A stretch of DNA of 64,000 nt from assembly GCF_007747445.1 (NCBI RefSeq), contig NZ_CP036425.1, positions 3,642,175 to 3,706,174 of the forward strand, read 5' to 3'. Positions within the stretch are counted from its first letter, which is position 1, and each line of letters opens with the position of its first letter. The notes below the pieces were generated by a model. It had not been told where the DNA came from and searched no databases. It saw only the letters and a list, made by a program, of their open reading frames with translations. The translations under genes were made by a program, and so were the position numbers. This DNA is from Poriferisphaera corsica. GTDB lineage: Bacteria; Planctomycetota; Phycisphaerae; Phycisphaerales; Phycisphaeraceae. Below, piece after piece: positions 9,890 through 18,869 of this stretch.

Positions 9890-11014
9890 TCAGGTGGATA
9901 CCGGCTCAAGCTGCCCTGTCTGCTCGAAATTGTTCAATTGATCAAGGTAAGGCTGCAAATCTATACGATGTGATTTGAGCCAATCGGGACTATAGAAGGT
10001 ATCAAGATAGCGTGACCCTGGATCACAAATCACCGTCGCCACGTTGATCGGCTTAGATTCCTGCGAAGCTCGAGCAATATACCTCAAAGCCCCATAAACA
10101 TTCGTCCCCGTGGAGCCACCGACCTTACGATCAAGGATGGATTCAAGCCAATGAATTGTGGCAATCGAAGCAGCATCTGGGATTTTTAGCATCGTATCGA
10201 TCACGGAGGTGATAAACGAGGGTTGTGGCCGAGGCTGACCAATCCCTTCGATCTGCGAACTGTATTTCGAAGACAGGTCTTTCTTGCCTGTCGTAAAGTA
10301 ATCCGCATACACCGAATGCTCGGGGTCCACGACACACAAACGTGTGTGTTTATATAGATTGGGCTGATAGCGGATGTACCGCCCCAGCGTTGCAGACGTC
10401 CCTCCCGTGCCAGCCGACATCACGATCCAATCAAGCCGTGGATTCGGCTCCAGCTGCATCTGTTCAAATAATCGCTCTGCAATGTTATTGCTGCCTCGCC
10501 AATCAGTTGCGCGCTCCGCGTAGGTGAACTGATCCATGTAATGACCCTTCAGATCCTTCGCCAATTTCGCAGCTTCATCATAAATGTTGTGAGGCGGCAC
10601 CTTGTGCGTCTTACCCCCATAAAACTCGATCTTCTTAATCTTCTCCTGTGCTGTCTTCTCAGGAATCACCGCAATGAACGGCAACCCCAACAGTTGTGCA
10701 AAGTATGCCTCCGAGATCGCCGTATTCCCCGACGACGCCTCGATAATGGTCGTATTCTGCTTGATACTCCCGTTCGCAAGTCCAAAAAGAAATAACGACC
10801 TTGCTAAGCGATGCTTCAATGATCCCGACGGATGAATCGACTCATCTTTCAAATATAACGTCGATCCCTGAAAACAAGGCAACTGCAATTTGAGCAGATG
10901 CGTGTCAGCCGATCGCTGATAGTCCGCGTTAATTCGGGCAATCGCATGACAATGCCAATCAAGCTCAGCAGAAGTCAGTGAGCGATTCGGATAAGCTTGC
11001 GTAGTGTGTGGCAC
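9890..11014 (-). CDS. PLP-dependent cysteine synthase-family enzyme (Cds1-like)
   Basis: 374-residue fold-type II PLP enzyme. The Schiff-base lysine is Lys68 in SGSLKHR, the substrate loop is SSGNTA (94-99) and the PLP phosphate loop is AGTGGTSA (201-208). The N-terminal segment INADYQRSADTHLL is typical of the subgroup that includes mycobacterial Cds1, an L-cysteine desulfhydrase, rather than CysK/CysM, so the likely reactions are cysteine breakdown to pyruvate, ammonia and sulfide or a related beta-elimination/replacement. The start is GTG at 11014 behind GGAG with 8-base spacing. It is followed closely by argH. Confidence 0.85.
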   Translation of the reverse strand: MPHTTQAYPNRSLTSAELDWHCHAIARINADYQRSADTHLLKLQLPCFQGSTLYLKDESIHPSGSLKHRLARSLFLFGLANGSIKQNTTIIEASSGNTAISEAYFAQLLGLPFIAVIPEKTAQEKIKKIEFYGGKTHKVPPHNIYDEAAKLAKDLKGHYMDQFTYAERATDWRGSNNIAERLFEQMQLEPNPRLDWIVMSAGTGGTSATLGRYIRYQPNLYKHTRLCVVDPEHSVYADYFTTGKKDLSSKYSSQIEGIGQPRPQPSFITSVIDTMLKIPDAASIATIHWLESILDRKVGGSTGTNVYGALRYIARASQESKPINVATVICDPGSRYLDTFYSPDWLKSHRIDLQPYLDQLNNFEQTGQLEPVST

Positions 11015-11138
11015 AACAAGGCTCCAATTCCTAGTTTCATCATGGCTAACCGATCATCAGTCGCCCTGCCCTGTCCGGATTATATGACGTAAAATCTTAT
11101 TGCTATTTCGGTTAGAATGATCTTGAGTACAGAAATTA

Positions 11139-11681
11139 TCAAATAATTTCTTCTTCGCTGATCGCTGTCGGATCATATCGTTTCATATAAAACATCGAAT
11201 CCGCCGCCCGCGGCCCCACCAAATGCAGCGACAACGGATAACTCGGCGGATTCTGTAAATACAGTGACATCAAATGAGTCGCTGAACGGATTTGATTATC
11301 AATATTCTTCTCCACCCGCGCTGTCTCAGCCGGATTAATGAACAGTTTCGCTGCAAAATCCCAATATGGGTCCAATCGCACCATCAATTGCCCCTCATCC
11401 CACTCAATCGGGTAACCATGAACAAACCCCTCTCCTGTGTTTGGCGGATGAAACCAATAACACACAAACTGATCCTTGGAGATTGTTGATGTATCTTGCG
11501 TGCCACCAACGAGTAAGCGTGCGTGAGACACACGAATCGGGCTCTGCCCCTTCCGCTTCTTGGCGATCCATGCATGACGCTTTTTCACGTCATAAAGCCC
11601 CACATGCGCATAATCTGTCATCAAATGATCAGTGCAGTATTCTGGATTTACATGCTTATTTGGCAATTCCGGCATATCCAT
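11139..11681 (-). CDS. Hypothetical protein (180 aa)
   Basis: I do not recognise this family. The protein has 180 residues, no signal peptide and no membrane segment. It is rich in aromatic and basic residues (KKRHAWIAKKRKGQ near 33-46) and contains YPIEWDEGQLMVRLDPYWDFAAK near 95-117, which looks like a compact alpha/beta domain. It starts at ATG 11681, or MPEL two codons later, without a clear Shine-Dalgarno. It stands alone, divergent from the next gene and 124 bases from the PLP enzyme downstream. Codon choice favours C/T-ended codons less than its plus-strand neighbours, as expected from the local strand skew, and supports real coding. Confidence 0.65.
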   Translation of the reverse strand: MDMPELPNKHVNPEYCTDHLMTDYAHVGLYDVKKRHAWIAKKRKGQSPIRVSHARLLVGGTQDTSTISKDQFVCYWFHPPNTGEGFVHGYPIEWDEGQLMVRLDPYWDFAAKLFINPAETARVEKNIDNQIRSATHLMSLYLQNPPSYPLSLHLVGPRAADSMFYMKRYDPTAISEEEII

Positions 11682-11854
11682 ATTGTAGAGAATTGCCTCA
11701 ACTTCGTGAAAATCATGCTTATAACCCCTTCCGTACCTGCCTCAACTGTCCATCTACCCGCCTTCCCGATATCCTATGCCCTACAAGCACTGCATCGTCA
11801 CGCATAACATGTGACCTGCTCGATTTATGACATTGACACACGGAGCCCATCCAA

Positions 11855-12271
11855 ATGAGCGATGCCCCCATCATCACCGGCCCAGAATCCCTCGGCATAC
11901 TCATCCCGCAAGACGACAACTTCGTCACACTCAAAGTTCCCGGCACGGACTACCAGATCAAACTCGTCCCCACTGGCGACATCCCAGACACCGGCAGCGA
12001 AGTCATCAACGGCATCATCCGCGCAGATGCACTTCGCATCGACGTCATCACCGCTGGCGGTAAATACATCGAACCCGTCAGCGGCCGTCCTCGCCGCATC
12101 CAAGGACGCATTACCGGCGGCGACATCGCATCAAATACACTCATCGTCAATGCTGGCGGTGCAGTCATCCACGCGAAACTCATGGACCTCCAAAAAGCAT
12201 CCGATTTCATGATCGGCCAAAACGTCTCCTTCGACGTCAAAGCTGGCGCGACTTTCGAACTCTCGAAATAA
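11855..12271 (+). CDS. Conserved hypothetical protein (138 aa)
   Basis: 138 residues from an ATG preceded by CGGAG with 9-base spacing. The sequence is almost all predicted beta strand with Gly/Asp turns (KLVPTGDIPD, RITGGDIASN, VNAGGAVIHA), resembling a small beta-barrel or beta-sandwich. No signal, membrane segment or catalytic motif is visible. The uxs gene begins 42 bases after its stop, so the two are probably one transcript, but no functional link can be argued. I do not recognise the family. Confidence 0.75.
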   Translation: MSDAPIITGPESLGILIPQDDNFVTLKVPGTDYQIKLVPTGDIPDTGSEVINGIIRADALRIDVITAGGKYIEPVSGRPRRIQGRITGGDIASNTLIVNAGGAVIHAKLMDLQKASDFMIGQNVSFDVKAGATFELSK

Positions 12272-12313
12272 TCCGCAACTCATTCCGAATCCTACACCTG
12301 AAAGCTCAACACA

Positions 12314-13315
12314 ATGTCAGAAATCATGAAACGAGTCCTCGTAACAGGCGGAGCCGGTTTCCTCGGGTCACACCTTTGTGATCGCCTCGTCAAAGCAGGC
12401 CACGACGTCATCTGCCTCGACAACTTCTTTACCAGCCAGAAATCCAACGTCGCACACCTTCTCACAGCACCCAACTTTGATCTCGTACGCCACGACGTCA
12501 CACATCCCATTTGGCTCGAAGTCGACGAAATTTATAACCTCGCCTGCCCCGCTTCTCCCGTCCACTACCAATACAACCCCATCAAGACCATGAAGGTCTC
12601 CGTCATGGGCGCAATCAACATGCTCGGCCTCGCAAAACGCTGCAACGCCCGCATTTTCCAAGCCTCAACTTCCGAAGTCTACGGCGACCCCGACATCCAT
12701 CCGCAACCCGAATCATACCGTGGCAACGTCAACCCTATCGGCGTTCGCTCTTGTTACGATGAAGGCAAACGCGCCGCCGAAACGCTCTTCTTCGATTACC
12801 ACCGCTCAAACAATGTCGACATCCGTGTCGTCCGTATCTTCAACACCTATGGCCCACGCATGCACCCATACGACGGCCGCGTCGTCTCCAACTTCATCCT
12901 CCAAGCACTCAAGCACGAAGACATCACCATCTACGGCGACGGCTCGCAAACACGCTCATTCTGCTTCGTTGACGACCTCATCGATGGATTCCTCAAGCAT
13001 ATGCACGGCCCCGATAATTTCATCGGCCCAGTCAACCTCGGCAACCCCGGCGAATTCACCATCAAAGAACTCGCCGAAATGGTCATCAAGCAAACCAACT
13101 CTAACTCCAAATTAGTCTACATGCCTCTCCCTGCTGACGACCCCACACAACGCAAACCCGACATCACCCTGGCCAAGAAGCACCTTGATTGGGAACCCAA
13201 AGTCCCGCTCAGTGAAGGGCTCCAAAAAACCATCGACTACTTCGCATCACTCGACCTCCGCAAATACCGCAAACCCACCGACCACACAGCACACAAAAAC
13301 TCTCAAACACAATAA
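12314..13315 (+). CDS. uxs: UDP-glucuronate decarboxylase (UDP-xylose synthase)
   Basis: Converts UDP-glucuronate to UDP-xylose and CO2 for polysaccharide synthesis. This is an extended SDR of 333 residues: the NAD-binding GGAGFLG at 12-18, [17 protein letters not shown] near 77-92 (characteristic of UXS), STSEVYGDP at 118-126 and the catalytic YDEGK (Tyr148, Lys152). The C-terminal half carries [15 protein letters not shown], the nucleotide-sugar binding part. The start may be ATG 12314 or the ATG at 12326 (MKRVLV). A strong terminator lies 23 bases after the stop. No UDP-glucose dehydrogenase is nearby. Confidence 0.93.
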   Translation: MSEIMKRVLVTGGAGFLGSHLCDRLVKAGHDVICLDNFFTSQKSNVAHLLTAPNFDLVRHDVTHPIWLEVDEIYNLACPASPVHYQYNPIKTMKVSVMGAINMLGLAKRCNARIFQASTSEVYGDPDIHPQPESYRGNVNPIGVRSCYDEGKRAAETLFFDYHRSNNVDIRVVRIFNTYGPRMHPYDGRVVSNFILQALKHEDITIYGDGSQTRSFCFVDDLIDGFLKHMHGPDNFIGPVNLGNPGEFTIKELAEMVIKQTNSNSKLVYMPLPADDPTQRKPDITLAKKHLDWEPKVPLSEGLQKTIDYFASLDLRKYRKPTDHTAHKNSQTQ

Positions 13316-13336
13316 TCAACTTCAAACAACCAACAC

Positions 13337-13366
13337 AAACCCGCTATTTTTACAGCGGGTTTTTTC
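13337..13366 (+). terminator. Intrinsic terminator after uxs
   Basis: AACCCGCT (13338-13345) pairs with AGCGGGTT (13354-13361) across an 8-base loop, followed by a T run. Confidence 0.9.
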
Positions 13367-13548
13367 ATGCATACCAGTCCGATCAACACAATCGCCCATC
13401 ATTTTGCATTCTTCGACCATCACCTCAACAATCTCACCACAAGAACTTTCAGCCATTCCCCCTTTGCATAGAATCCGCTATCCTTCCTATAAGGGGGGGG
13501 ATATACGATTCTGAATCATCACGCTTTTTTCACACGCGAGCTAACCCT

Positions 13549-14382
13549 ATGAGCATCACAACCGAACTCTTCGACCTCACCGGCAAAGTCGCACTCGTAA
13601 CAGGCGGCGCCACTGGAATTGGCAAAGCCATCGCAAAAGTGTTCATCGAGCACGGCTGCAAAGTGGTTGTCGGTTCACGCACACTCGCAAATGTTGAACA
13701 AGCGGCCCAAGAACTCAACACTATCCTCGAACATTCAGATGAAATCCCCATGGCCGCAGGTGTCTCACTTGATGTCGCCGACGATGACTCTGTTCAAAAA
13801 GCTGTCGATTTCGCCATCGACACGTTCGGTTCTCTCGACATCTTGGTGAATTCCGCCGGCATTATGTGCAAGAAACCAACCGCCGATCTAAGCGCTGATG
13901 AGATGAACAATCTTTACAACATCCACGTCACCGGCTCACTCCGCGCCTCACAAGCCGCCGCTCACATCTTCCGCGAACAACACGCAGGCTGCATCATCAA
14001 CATCGCTTCTGTCGCTTCTTACTGTTCGCTCACTGAAGTCACCGCATACGCTTCAGCCAAATCCGCAACCATGGGCCTTACCCGAAGCCTCGCGAACGAA
14101 TGGGCCAAGTACGGCATCCGCACAAACGGCATCGCCCCCGGATTCGTTCCCACCGATATCAATCGCAAAATGATCGAGGGTACAGATCGCGGCCGCCGCA
14201 TCATCGAGAACACACCCATGGCCCGTTTCGGCACAAGCGACGAAATCGCTGGCGCAGCCGTCTATCTTGCAAGCCGTGCAGGTCAATTCGTCAACGGCCA
14301 CACCATCGTCGTAGACGGCGGCTACCTCGCCTGCGGCATCGGCGATACATTCGCACCTTGGGCTCAACCCAGCGAAGCCTAA
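13549..14382 (+). CDS. SDR-family dehydrogenase, KduD/gluconate 5-dehydrogenase-like
   Basis: Classical short-chain dehydrogenase of 277 residues: TGGATGIG at 18-25 (NAD(P) loop), NSAG at 101-104, catalytic Ser near 154-157, Tyr167 and Lys171 (YASAK), and the C-terminal GHTIVVDGGY. The stretch LANEWAKYGIRTNGIAPGF resembles KduD (2-deoxy-D-gluconate 3-dehydrogenase) and gluconate 5-dehydrogenases, so a sugar-acid ketone/alcohol interconversion is likely; the exact substrate is not determined. A run of eight G lies about 50 bases upstream of the ATG. The Shine-Dalgarno is weak. The gene stands alone, with a convergent minus-strand gene immediately downstream. Confidence 0.88.
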   Translation: MSITTELFDLTGKVALVTGGATGIGKAIAKVFIEHGCKVVVGSRTLANVEQAAQELNTILEHSDEIPMAAGVSLDVADDDSVQKAVDFAIDTFGSLDILVNSAGIMCKKPTADLSADEMNNLYNIHVTGSLRASQAAAHIFREQHAGCIINIASVASYCSLTEVTAYASAKSATMGLTRSLANEWAKYGIRTNGIAPGFVPTDINRKMIEGTDRGRRIIENTPMARFGTSDEIAGAAVYLASRAGQFVNGHTIVVDGGYLACGIGDTFAPWAQPSEA

Positions 14383-14405
14383 TCAGACAATATTAAACCT
14401 TCATC

Positions 14406-15035
14406 TTAAAACGTCGGGACATGATGGGCCGGTATCTCGCACCCACACTCTGGGCAAGATGGCCCATGCGAACCTCGCAGATCATACCCACACTGCTTGC
14501 ACTTCGTGTATGGCTGCCTCGCGGCTTCAATCCAACCCTTGATCTGTTCAATCTGTCGTGGTGATAAATCCGAATATCTCACGCGTAAAACATGTCCTGA
14601 TAAAAACAGATGCAGCACCAGCCGCCGCCGCTGCCAGCTATACCCAACCTGCCACCACGGATAAAATAGCTGCGCCTCTCCTGTCTGCATAAACCGAACT
14701 CCATGCCGGTTGATCGAGATCTCTTGTGTGTACCCATCTCCAAACCGTGCATGATCCGTCGCAACCTGTACACGATACCGTCGATACCGATAAACATAGA
14801 TCGCGCCTAACGCCATCGCCACACTTACTGCGACGATCCCTCCCACGCTTCCCAGCCACATCGATTCCCACGCCAGCATCTGCCTCACACCCCACATCAC
14901 CGGCATCAATCCTATCAAGCCAATAGACAACAACACAATCAGCGACTGCGATCGTGCCGCTAAAAAACCATGCCGTTGCGATGAGAGCCAACCCGCCTTC
15001 AGGTCTACCCGCCTATGGAAGGTAACACGTTCCAT
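14406..15035 (-). CDS. Two-TM membrane protein with C-terminal CGYDLRG zinc ribbon
   Basis: 209 residues. Two hydrophobic segments lie near residues 30-50 and 58-82, followed by a basic, Arg/Tyr-rich cytoplasmic part (YRYRRYRVQV) and a beta-rich domain. The last 35 residues form a four-cysteine ribbon, CKQCGYDLRG then CPECGCEIP. Proteins with this ribbon are common in Planctomycetota and have no assigned function. The protein is strongly enriched in Val, Gly, Arg and Trp, matching the C-rich plus strand here. It converges on the SDR gene, 23 bases from its stop. I do not know a function. Confidence 0.8.
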   Translation of the reverse strand: MERVTFHRRVDLKAGWLSSQRHGFLAARSQSLIVLLSIGLIGLMPVMWGVRQMLAWESMWLGSVGGIVAVSVAMALGAIYVYRYRRYRVQVATDHARFGDGYTQEISINRHGVRFMQTGEAQLFYPWWQVGYSWQRRRLVLHLFLSGHVLRVRYSDLSPRQIEQIKGWIEAARQPYTKCKQCGYDLRGSHGPSCPECGCEIPAHHVPTF

Positions 15036-15272
15036 ATCCCATCAATCGGCTAGTTACACAAACCAAAAAACCTCCCCACACGTTAGGATTTTCACCCCCC
15101 AATCACCAAAACTCCAAAACCCCGCGCACACACAATCCAAACCTCCTACTCACAAAAACCCTTGATATCCAAACAAAAAAACCTCATCATAAAGCATGAC
15201 AAATCGAGATTTTCAGACAGTTTCGTCCGTACTCATTACTTTTCAGGAATCGCAACCATCGCTGCCAATGAA

Positions 15273-15728
15273 ATGAACATCCAGACCGTTATCTCCGCAC
15301 CGATCGAAACCTGTTTCGAACTCGCATGTAATGTCGATTTTCACAAATCTCTCGACACAAATTCAGAACGCATTATCGGCGGCAAAACATCCGGCATGCT
15401 CCAGATCGACGACCAAATCACTTGGGAATCCACCCATTTCGGCATCAAGCAGAAATTTGTCTCGAAAATCACAGCACTCACATCACCCACTCACCTACAG
15501 GATGTCATGGTCGAAGGTGCTTTTAAATCCTATACCCACGATCATTATTTTGAGAAAATCGACGACATCCACACCCGCATGAACGATATCATCCAGTACG
15601 AAGTCCCCATGTGGGCCATCGGCCGACTCATGGAAATCGGCTTCATGAACAAATACCTGCACAACCTCATCGAATCTCGCTGCAACGCAATCAAAGAAAA
15701 AGCCGAACAAATCGCACGCAAACAATAA
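15273..15728 (+). CDS. SRPBCC (START-like) family protein
   Basis: 151 residues from the ATG at 15273 (MNIQTVISAPIETCFELA), which places the first beta strand of the START/Bet v1 fold where it usually sits. The frame stays open to an ATG at 15162 (188 residues), but that extension looks unstructured. Later segments GAFKSYTHDHYFEK and the long C-terminal helix ending in KAEQIARKQ fit the ligand-binding-fold family that binds lipids or other hydrophobic molecules. No enzymatic residues can be inferred. The pterin dehydratase gene follows 63 bases later. Confidence 0.75.
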   Translation: MNIQTVISAPIETCFELACNVDFHKSLDTNSERIIGGKTSGMLQIDDQITWESTHFGIKQKFVSKITALTSPTHLQDVMVEGAFKSYTHDHYFEKIDDIHTRMNDIIQYEVPMWAIGRLMEIGFMNKYLHNLIESRCNAIKEKAEQIARKQ

Positions 15729-15791
15729 CGTAACAAATTCACAACGATATAAACCTACCGCCTACGCAATAACACTCATGGAGAATTCGAC

Positions 15792-16091
15792 ATGCCCAAC
15801 CCACTAAACGAAAAAGAAATCAGCGAAGCCCTCACCCACCTCCCCGGCTGGTCATATGATGATTCAAAGATCACCAAAAAATATCACTTCAAACACTTTA
15901 AAGAAGCGATGTCCTTCATCATACGTGTTGGTTTCGAAGCAGAAGCCGCTAATCACCACCCCACAATCAAGAACACTTACAACATCGTCAAGATATCACT
16001 CAATACACACGACGCTGACAATAAAGTCACTAACCACGACATAGATCTCGCTAAAACGATTGAGCACTTCTGCTGGACAGATAAAGCCTAA
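15792..16091 (+). CDS. phhB: Pterin-4a-carbinolamine dehydratase
   Basis: 99 residues, the usual size of PCD/DCoH. It dehydrates 4a-hydroxytetrahydropterin, recycling the pterin cofactor of aromatic amino-acid hydroxylases. The active-site motif appears as EAANHHP (residues near 53-59), followed by YNIVKISLNTHD and a final TNHDIDLAKTIE, all matching the family. The start has GGAGA with about 8-base spacing. No phenylalanine hydroxylase is present in the window, so in this organism it may serve another pterin enzyme. Confidence 0.93.
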   Translation: MPNPLNEKEISEALTHLPGWSYDDSKITKKYHFKHFKEAMSFIIRVGFEAEAANHHPTIKNTYNIVKISLNTHDADNKVTNHDIDLAKTIEHFCWTDKA

Positions 16092-16113
16092 CCATCCATT
16101 AGCCTCAACAAAT

Positions 16114-17040
16114 TTAGTACTTCACCACAGCTTCGCGCACAAATGCCTGAGCTGTTTTCTTTTGCTCCCGGTAGGTCTGGCCATCTTGCACACGAATCGC
16201 CAATTCAACATCCCCATTCACAACTCGCACACCCTCAACACTCACCATCCGACCATGTTTAATCTTGATCGCCGGCCGAATTTCCAAATGACTTAATTCA
16301 TCCAACATCGCCTCAACTTCACGCAGCTTATCTTCATATCGACCACCATGCTTTCTCGCCAACTTAGCCGCTTTCTCTGCTGGCACAGGTAATCGCCCCG
16401 CATCCACCGCATCCATCTCCAACACCACAACCCCATCTCGCCGAATCGTATAGCCCATATCCACCGTGAAATTCTGTGTCAGCCGCTCACCCACATAATC
16501 AAACGTCACCTGCACACGTTCACTCCCCACTTCTAACAGCGGATTTGTCACCTCGCGTGGCATCCGATAGCCATGCTTCTTGAGTATCCCATCCAACTCC
16601 TCCTCCACCAGCATATTGACCTGCCGCTGCGTTAACTTGATCCGCTCCACTCGATCAACGCGCTTATCCTTAGCAATATCGTTTTCTGTACCACCGTTCA
16701 ACACCACATCTCGTATCGCCTTCAACTGCCCCGCATCATCTTTCCGAATAGCATCATCGTCATCCTCAGTTACCGCATTACGCACCACCTGTTGATGTTC
16801 ATCTATATCCGACAAACAGATCGCTTCGATTGTCTTCTTTAACTTCTCTGCATGCTCAAGTCGCTGCTCACGAGGCTGATCCGCAAGATACACCTTATAC
16901 GCCGTATACCGCGCAGGCTCACTCCGCAACAACATATACCCCACAGTTAATGCCACACACAACATCAACGCAAAACTCACCACACCACGTGATATCCACC
17001 ACCACAACCCTCTTCGCTTCCCTGGATCATGCCTGTTCAT
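16114..17040 (-). CDS. Hypothetical protein with N-terminal membrane anchor (308 aa)
   Basis: The start is set at ATG 17040 (MNRHDPGKRR) because a perfect GGAGG sits 5 bases upstream at 17046-17050; the frame itself runs on to 17112. A basic N-terminus precedes one membrane helix (about residues 12-36), and the rest is predicted outside the membrane or in the periplasm: a charged helical part (EHAEKLKKTIEAI), then a beta-rich part (VQVTFDYVGERLTQNF) and a helical end. I do not recognise the family. It lies between two plus-strand genes and converges with phhB, 22 bases apart. Confidence 0.72.
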   Translation of the reverse strand: MNRHDPGKRRGLWWWISRGVVSFALMLCVALTVGYMLLRSEPARYTAYKVYLADQPREQRLEHAEKLKKTIEAICLSDIDEHQQVVRNAVTEDDDDAIRKDDAGQLKAIRDVVLNGGTENDIAKDKRVDRVERIKLTQRQVNMLVEEELDGILKKHGYRMPREVTNPLLEVGSERVQVTFDYVGERLTQNFTVDMGYTIRRDGVVVLEMDAVDAGRLPVPAEKAAKLARKHGGRYEDKLREVEAMLDELSHLEIRPAIKIKHGRMVSVEGVRVVNGDVELAIRVQDGQTYREQKKTAQAFVREAVVKY

Positions 17041-17216
17041 ACGAACCTCCATTTCATTACCAAACCAATTAACCGATACACACCCCCCATCACCAAACAA
17101 ACTTCTCAGCAAACCATCCCCACCCCGTCAACCTGTAACGATCACAACGCTTAGCGAATCTCTTCTTGTACACCACACAAAACACTGGCAAACCAGTCGC
17201 GTAGCGATATATTGTT

Positions 17217-18269
17217 GTGATGAATACCCAACTACTTGAACAACTGACCACAACCGCCGGCGTCGCAGGCCGCGAACACCGCATCCGCCAATTCATCCTC
17301 GATCAATCCGCCAATATCTTCGACGAAACCCACGTCGACAACCTCGGCAACCTCCACGGTATCATCAAACCAAAATCCTCCTCATCCACACCTCCTCAGA
17401 AAATCATGATCGCTGCACACATGGACCAAATCGGCTTCTTCGTCCGATTCATCGACTCCAAAGGCCTCATCTATCTCCAACCCGTCGGCGGCTTCGACCC
17501 ACGCAACCTCTTTGCCCGCACCGTCACTATCTGCCCCGACGTCAACGATCCAACCAAAGATGTCATCGGCGTCATGAACCCCGCAGGCAAACCCATCCAC
17601 ATCGCCGACGAAGCCGACAAAAAGAAAATCCCCGATGTCTCCGAGTTCATCGTCGACACCGGCCTCACCCCCGAAGATGTCAACAAACAAATCAAAATCG
17701 GCGACATGGTCGTACTCAACGCACCACTCCTCGAAATCGGCGACCTCATTACCGCACAATGTCTCGACAACCGCGTCTCCGCATACATTGCCATCCAAGC
17801 CCTCAGCCAAATCAAAAACAACGCCTGTGAAATCCACATGGTTTTCACCGTCCAAGAAGAAGTCGGCCTCCGCGGCGCAGGCCCCGCAACCACCATCATC
17901 AAACCCGACATCGGCATCTGCCTCGACACCACTATCTGCTGCGACCTCCCCGGCGTCCCCGAAAAAGACCGCGCCTCCGTCCTCGGACAAGGCATCGGGC
18001 TCAACGTCATGGACGGCGCCGCCATCGTCGACCACGAACTCATGGAACACTTCGCCTCACTCGCCGAAAAACACAGCATCAAAGCCCAACGCACCATGCT
18101 GTACCGCGGCGGCACTGATGCCGGCACCATGCAACGCGCCCACCAAGGCTTCCGCATCATGACACTCCTCACACCCGTCAAACATATCCACACCGTTACC
18201 GAAACCATTCACCGAGACGACGTCGAGTCAGCCATCCAGCTCCTCACCGTCTACCTCGAATCCGCCTAA
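17217..18269 (+). CDS. M42 family metallopeptidase
   Basis: 350-residue di-zinc aminopeptidase of the M42 family (FrvX/PepA-like), which trims oligopeptides in the cytoplasm as large tetrahedral particles. Metal and catalytic elements are in place: AAHMDQIG (His68, Asp70), LDNRVSAYIA (bridging Asp), VQEEVGLRGA (catalytic Glu pair), CLDTTICCD and the final GGTDAG...H region. The frame opens with GTG at 17217 directly followed by ATG at 17220; the ATG is the likelier start. There is no clear Shine-Dalgarno. It is followed 137 bases later by tRNA-Pro. Confidence 0.93.
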   Translation: MMNTQLLEQLTTTAGVAGREHRIRQFILDQSANIFDETHVDNLGNLHGIIKPKSSSSTPPQKIMIAAHMDQIGFFVRFIDSKGLIYLQPVGGFDPRNLFARTVTICPDVNDPTKDVIGVMNPAGKPIHIADEADKKKIPDVSEFIVDTGLTPEDVNKQIKIGDMVVLNAPLLEIGDLITAQCLDNRVSAYIAIQALSQIKNNACEIHMVFTVQEEVGLRGAGPATTIIKPDIGICLDTTICCDLPGVPEKDRASVLGQGIGLNVMDGAAIVDHELMEHFASLAEKHSIKAQRTMLYRGGTDAGTMQRAHQGFRIMTLLTPVKHIHTVTETIHRDDVESAIQLLTVYLESA

Positions 18270-18363
18270 TCCCAGCCAAACCTTATTTTTACCCCACATA
18301 CCCACAATCACCTCACCCCAAACGGGGAAAAATCAGGCGACTTTTCAGCCTCTATTGGCCAAA

Positions 18364-18392
18364 TTGGAGCTTTACTCAGGTTTTGCTATAAT
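18364..18392 (+). promoter_or_regulatory. Promoter of tRNA-Pro
   Basis: TTGGAG at 18364-18369 and TATAAT at 18387-18392 with 17-base spacing, ending 14 bases before the tRNA. Confidence 0.8.
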
Positions 18393-18406
18393 TCTCGCTC
18401 ACCCAA

Positions 18407-18480
18407 CGGGGTGTAGCTCAGCTTGGCAGAGCGCCTGGTTTGGGACCAGGAGGCCGTAGGTTCAAATCCTATCACCCCGA
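18407..18480 (+). tRNA. tRNA-Pro (TGG)
   Basis: A complete cloverleaf of 74 bases: acceptor CGGGGTG pairs with CACCCCG, discriminator A at 18480, D arm GCTC...GAGC, anticodon stem CCTGG/CCAGG with loop TTTGGGA (anticodon TGG), and T arm with GTTCAAAT. CCA is not encoded. Confidence 0.97.
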
Positions 18481-18482
18481 TT

Positions 18483-18520
18483 AACAAAAACAGCCCACCA
18501 AACGGTGGGCTGTTTTTGTT
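18483..18520 (+). terminator. Terminator after tRNA-Pro (bidirectional)
   Basis: AACAAAAACAGCCCACC and GGTGGGCTGTTTTTGTT form a 17-bp stem around an AAAC loop. The A and T runs would let it work on both strands. Confidence 0.93.
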
Positions 18521-18869
18521 AGTTGAAATCGATTGGCTCACGTCGAAAGCATCATCTTATCACTCGCGATTGCAAAAGCTTAAGACTACAAGCAAGTAAA
18601 GACACCTCCCCACTTTCTCCTCACACGCCCTTATATTCTTTCCTTCATCTCCCGTGTTCTTAAATTTAGAACATTTTTCACACCATAAAACTTGCCTAGT
18701 TGTCGCATAAATGGGAATTAACGAATCTCATTTAAATCTTATCTCATTTCGTAAACGTATATAAATAAACGTTTAAAACGATTTCCACCTCTCTAATCTC
18801 TAAACAAAACTTACAGAATACAATCAAACGTTCTTTTCAAATAAGCATTTGAATTGTATATTTGAATTT
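18521..18869. promoter_or_regulatory. AT-rich region before the TetR gene with candidate operator
   Basis: No gene. TAAACGTTTA is a perfect 10-bp palindrome at 18766-18775, with further AAACG copies near 18753, 18777 and 18826. A TetR regulator controlling its own promoter is the natural candidate to bind here; this is an inference. Confidence 0.4.

Noticed and set aside
17382-18208. Long minus-strand frames over the M42 peptidase
   Set aside because: They are Asp/Gly/Val-rich mirrors created by strong third-position bias of the real plus-strand gene.
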